A DNA stretch of 5,507 nt from Clostridiales bacterium (GTDB lineage: Bacteria; Bacillota_A; Clostridia; Oscillospirales; Oscillospiraceae): positions 1 to 5,507 of the forward strand of contig DXUR01000215.1 of assembly GCA_019417795.1 (NCBI GenBank). The letters are read 5' to 3'. The position numbers and the translations under genes are program-made. This document shows, in pieces, positions 5,035 to 5,507 of the stretch. The notes beneath the pieces are model-generated. The model did not search any database, had not been told where the DNA came from, and saw only the letters and a program-made list of their open reading frames with translations. How positions within the stretch are numbered: the first letter of the stretch is position 1; each line of letters begins with the position of its first letter.

Positions 5035-5120
5035 GGAAACGGCAAATGAGCCGCTTTGACAAGCGGCCGTCCGGTATTTCAACAGCACACAAAGCGCACC
5101 GAGGGTAGTGATACCGCCCC
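5035..5120. repeat. Dispersed intergenic repeat, copy B
   Basis: This is the counterpart of 813-898 in the same orientation and begins 13 bases after the sirtuin stop codon. It contains a perfect hairpin, GCCGCTT (5050-5056), loop TGAC, AAGCGGC (5061-5067), which copy A has lost by substitutions. The conserved core CGAGGGTAGTGATACC lies at 5100-5115. A further hairpin follows the core at 5142-5157 (GCCCTG, loop AGCA, CAGGGC), paralleling the hairpin after the core in copy A. The 5050-5067 hairpin has no T run and is a weak candidate for terminating the macrodomain-sirtuin transcript. Confidence 0.75.
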
Positions 5121-5364
5121 TCACCTCGCACACACGGAAAGGCCCTGAGCACAGGGCGTGGAAACCGCAATTTCGACAGAAACGAAAAAAGATCACGCAG
5201 CCCAGCGGGGCCGCGACGCCTCGGAACAGCGACACGCATAAGCGCATCGCTGTTCCGAAGGCTCTCTGCGTTCTTTGGGAGCGCCTCCGACCAAGACCCA
5301 AAAGCGGCAAAGTTTGCCGTTCTACCCCCTGGCCACGCAGGGTTTCCGAAACGTGTGGAACGCT
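5099..5364. repeat. First unit of a roughly 265-bp tandem repeat
   Basis: The unit begins with the CCGAGGGTAGTGATACC core, continues through a variable hairpin segment to a 54-base block at 5191-5244, and then runs to the next core at 5365. The 54-base block recurs without a single change at 5454-5507. Inside it, TCGGAACAGCGA (5221-5232) pairs with TCGCTGTTCCGA (5247-5258) across a 14-base loop to form a perfect 12-bp hairpin. A second palindrome, CGGCAAA-G-TTTGCCG, sits at 5305-5319. No gene with a ribosome site is seen; long minus-strand frames here are read-throughs of the repeat into the antisense of the sirtuin gene. Confidence 0.7.
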
Positions 5365-5507
5365 CCGAGGGTAGTGATACCACCCCCACCTCGCACGTTC
5401 AGAAAGTACTGCGCACAGAGTGAAAAAACAGCAACATCACCAAGTTGCAAACAGATCACGCAGCCCAGCGGGGCCGCGACGCCTCGGAACAGCGACACGC
5501 ATAAGCG
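5365..5507. repeat. Second, partial unit of the tandem repeat, cut by the window edge
   Basis: It starts with the same core at 5365-5381, followed by ACCTCGCAC as in unit one. A diverged middle segment (5398-5453) comes next, then the 54-base block identical to 5191-5244, which reaches the last base of the window. The copies are offset by 266 bases at the core and 263 at the block, so the middle differs by small indels. The array or a longer duplication continues beyond the window. Confidence 0.7.

Noticed and set aside
4925..5389. Minus-strand frames of 129 and 154 codons across the repeat and the end of the sirtuin gene
   Set aside because: They run from repeat DNA into antisense of a conserved gene, lack ribosome sites and show no domain. 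Such frames are often annotated as hypothetical proteins when they are only repeat read-through.
5099..5507. Possible CRISPR array
   Set aside because: The repeat unit is about 265 bp with only two copies and long diverged middles, unlike 24-48 bp CRISPR repeats with uniform spacers, and no cas gene is present.

Overview
The window looks like an accessory, rearranged stretch of a gut Clostridia chromosome. The AGGAGG-type ribosome binding sites, the HxlR/SnoaL/flavin-barrel gene set, a zinc-type macrodomain beside a class M-like sirtuin, and large serine recombinase debris all fit Oscillospirales. The intergenic repeats remind me of Faecalibacterium and its relatives. That genus-level guess rests on general resemblance only.

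Layout from left to right. (1) Positions 1-827 are a scrapyard. A fragment of a large serine recombinase on the minus strand abuts a sugar O-acetyltransferase gene that has lost its 5' third. A 36-codon lipoprotein-like start follows, whose frame closes inside a dispersed repeat. (2) Positions 813-1173 hold that repeat (copy A) and hairpin-rich DNA with no credible gene. (3) Positions 1141-1268 hold a strong terminator, the 3' half of an initiator tRNA-fMet gene on the minus strand, and a second perfect hairpin. This is the signature of a tRNA attachment site, with inserted DNA lying to the right. (4) Positions 1387-3342 carry a divergent module: an HxlR-family repressor gene on the minus strand, facing a double-SnoaL lipoprotein gene and then a small flavin-type split-barrel protein gene. 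Tandem HxlR-like boxes lie between the divergent genes. The lipoprotein and split-barrel genes have near-identical promoters, each with a CACAATATTGTG palindrome at the same distance upstream of its -35 box. (5) Positions 3422-5021 carry two overlapping genes, a zinc-type macrodomain ADP-ribosyl hydrolase and a class M-like sirtuin, which together look like a reversible protein ADP-ribosylation pair. (6) Positions 5022-5507 hold copy B of the dispersed repeat and the start of a roughly 265-bp tandem repeat that runs off the window.

How the parts may work together. HxlR regulators usually sense electrophile or redox stress through an N-terminal Cys, which is present here. SirTM/macrodomain pairs have been linked to oxidative stress responses in Firmicutes and fungi. 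A stress-response cargo island next to a tRNA attachment half-site and between two direct repeats is therefore a reasonable reading, but it is inference. The ADP-ribosylation pair lacks the lipoyl carrier (GcvH-L) and ligase (LplA2) that accompany it in staphylococci and streptococci, so its substrate cannot be named from this window.
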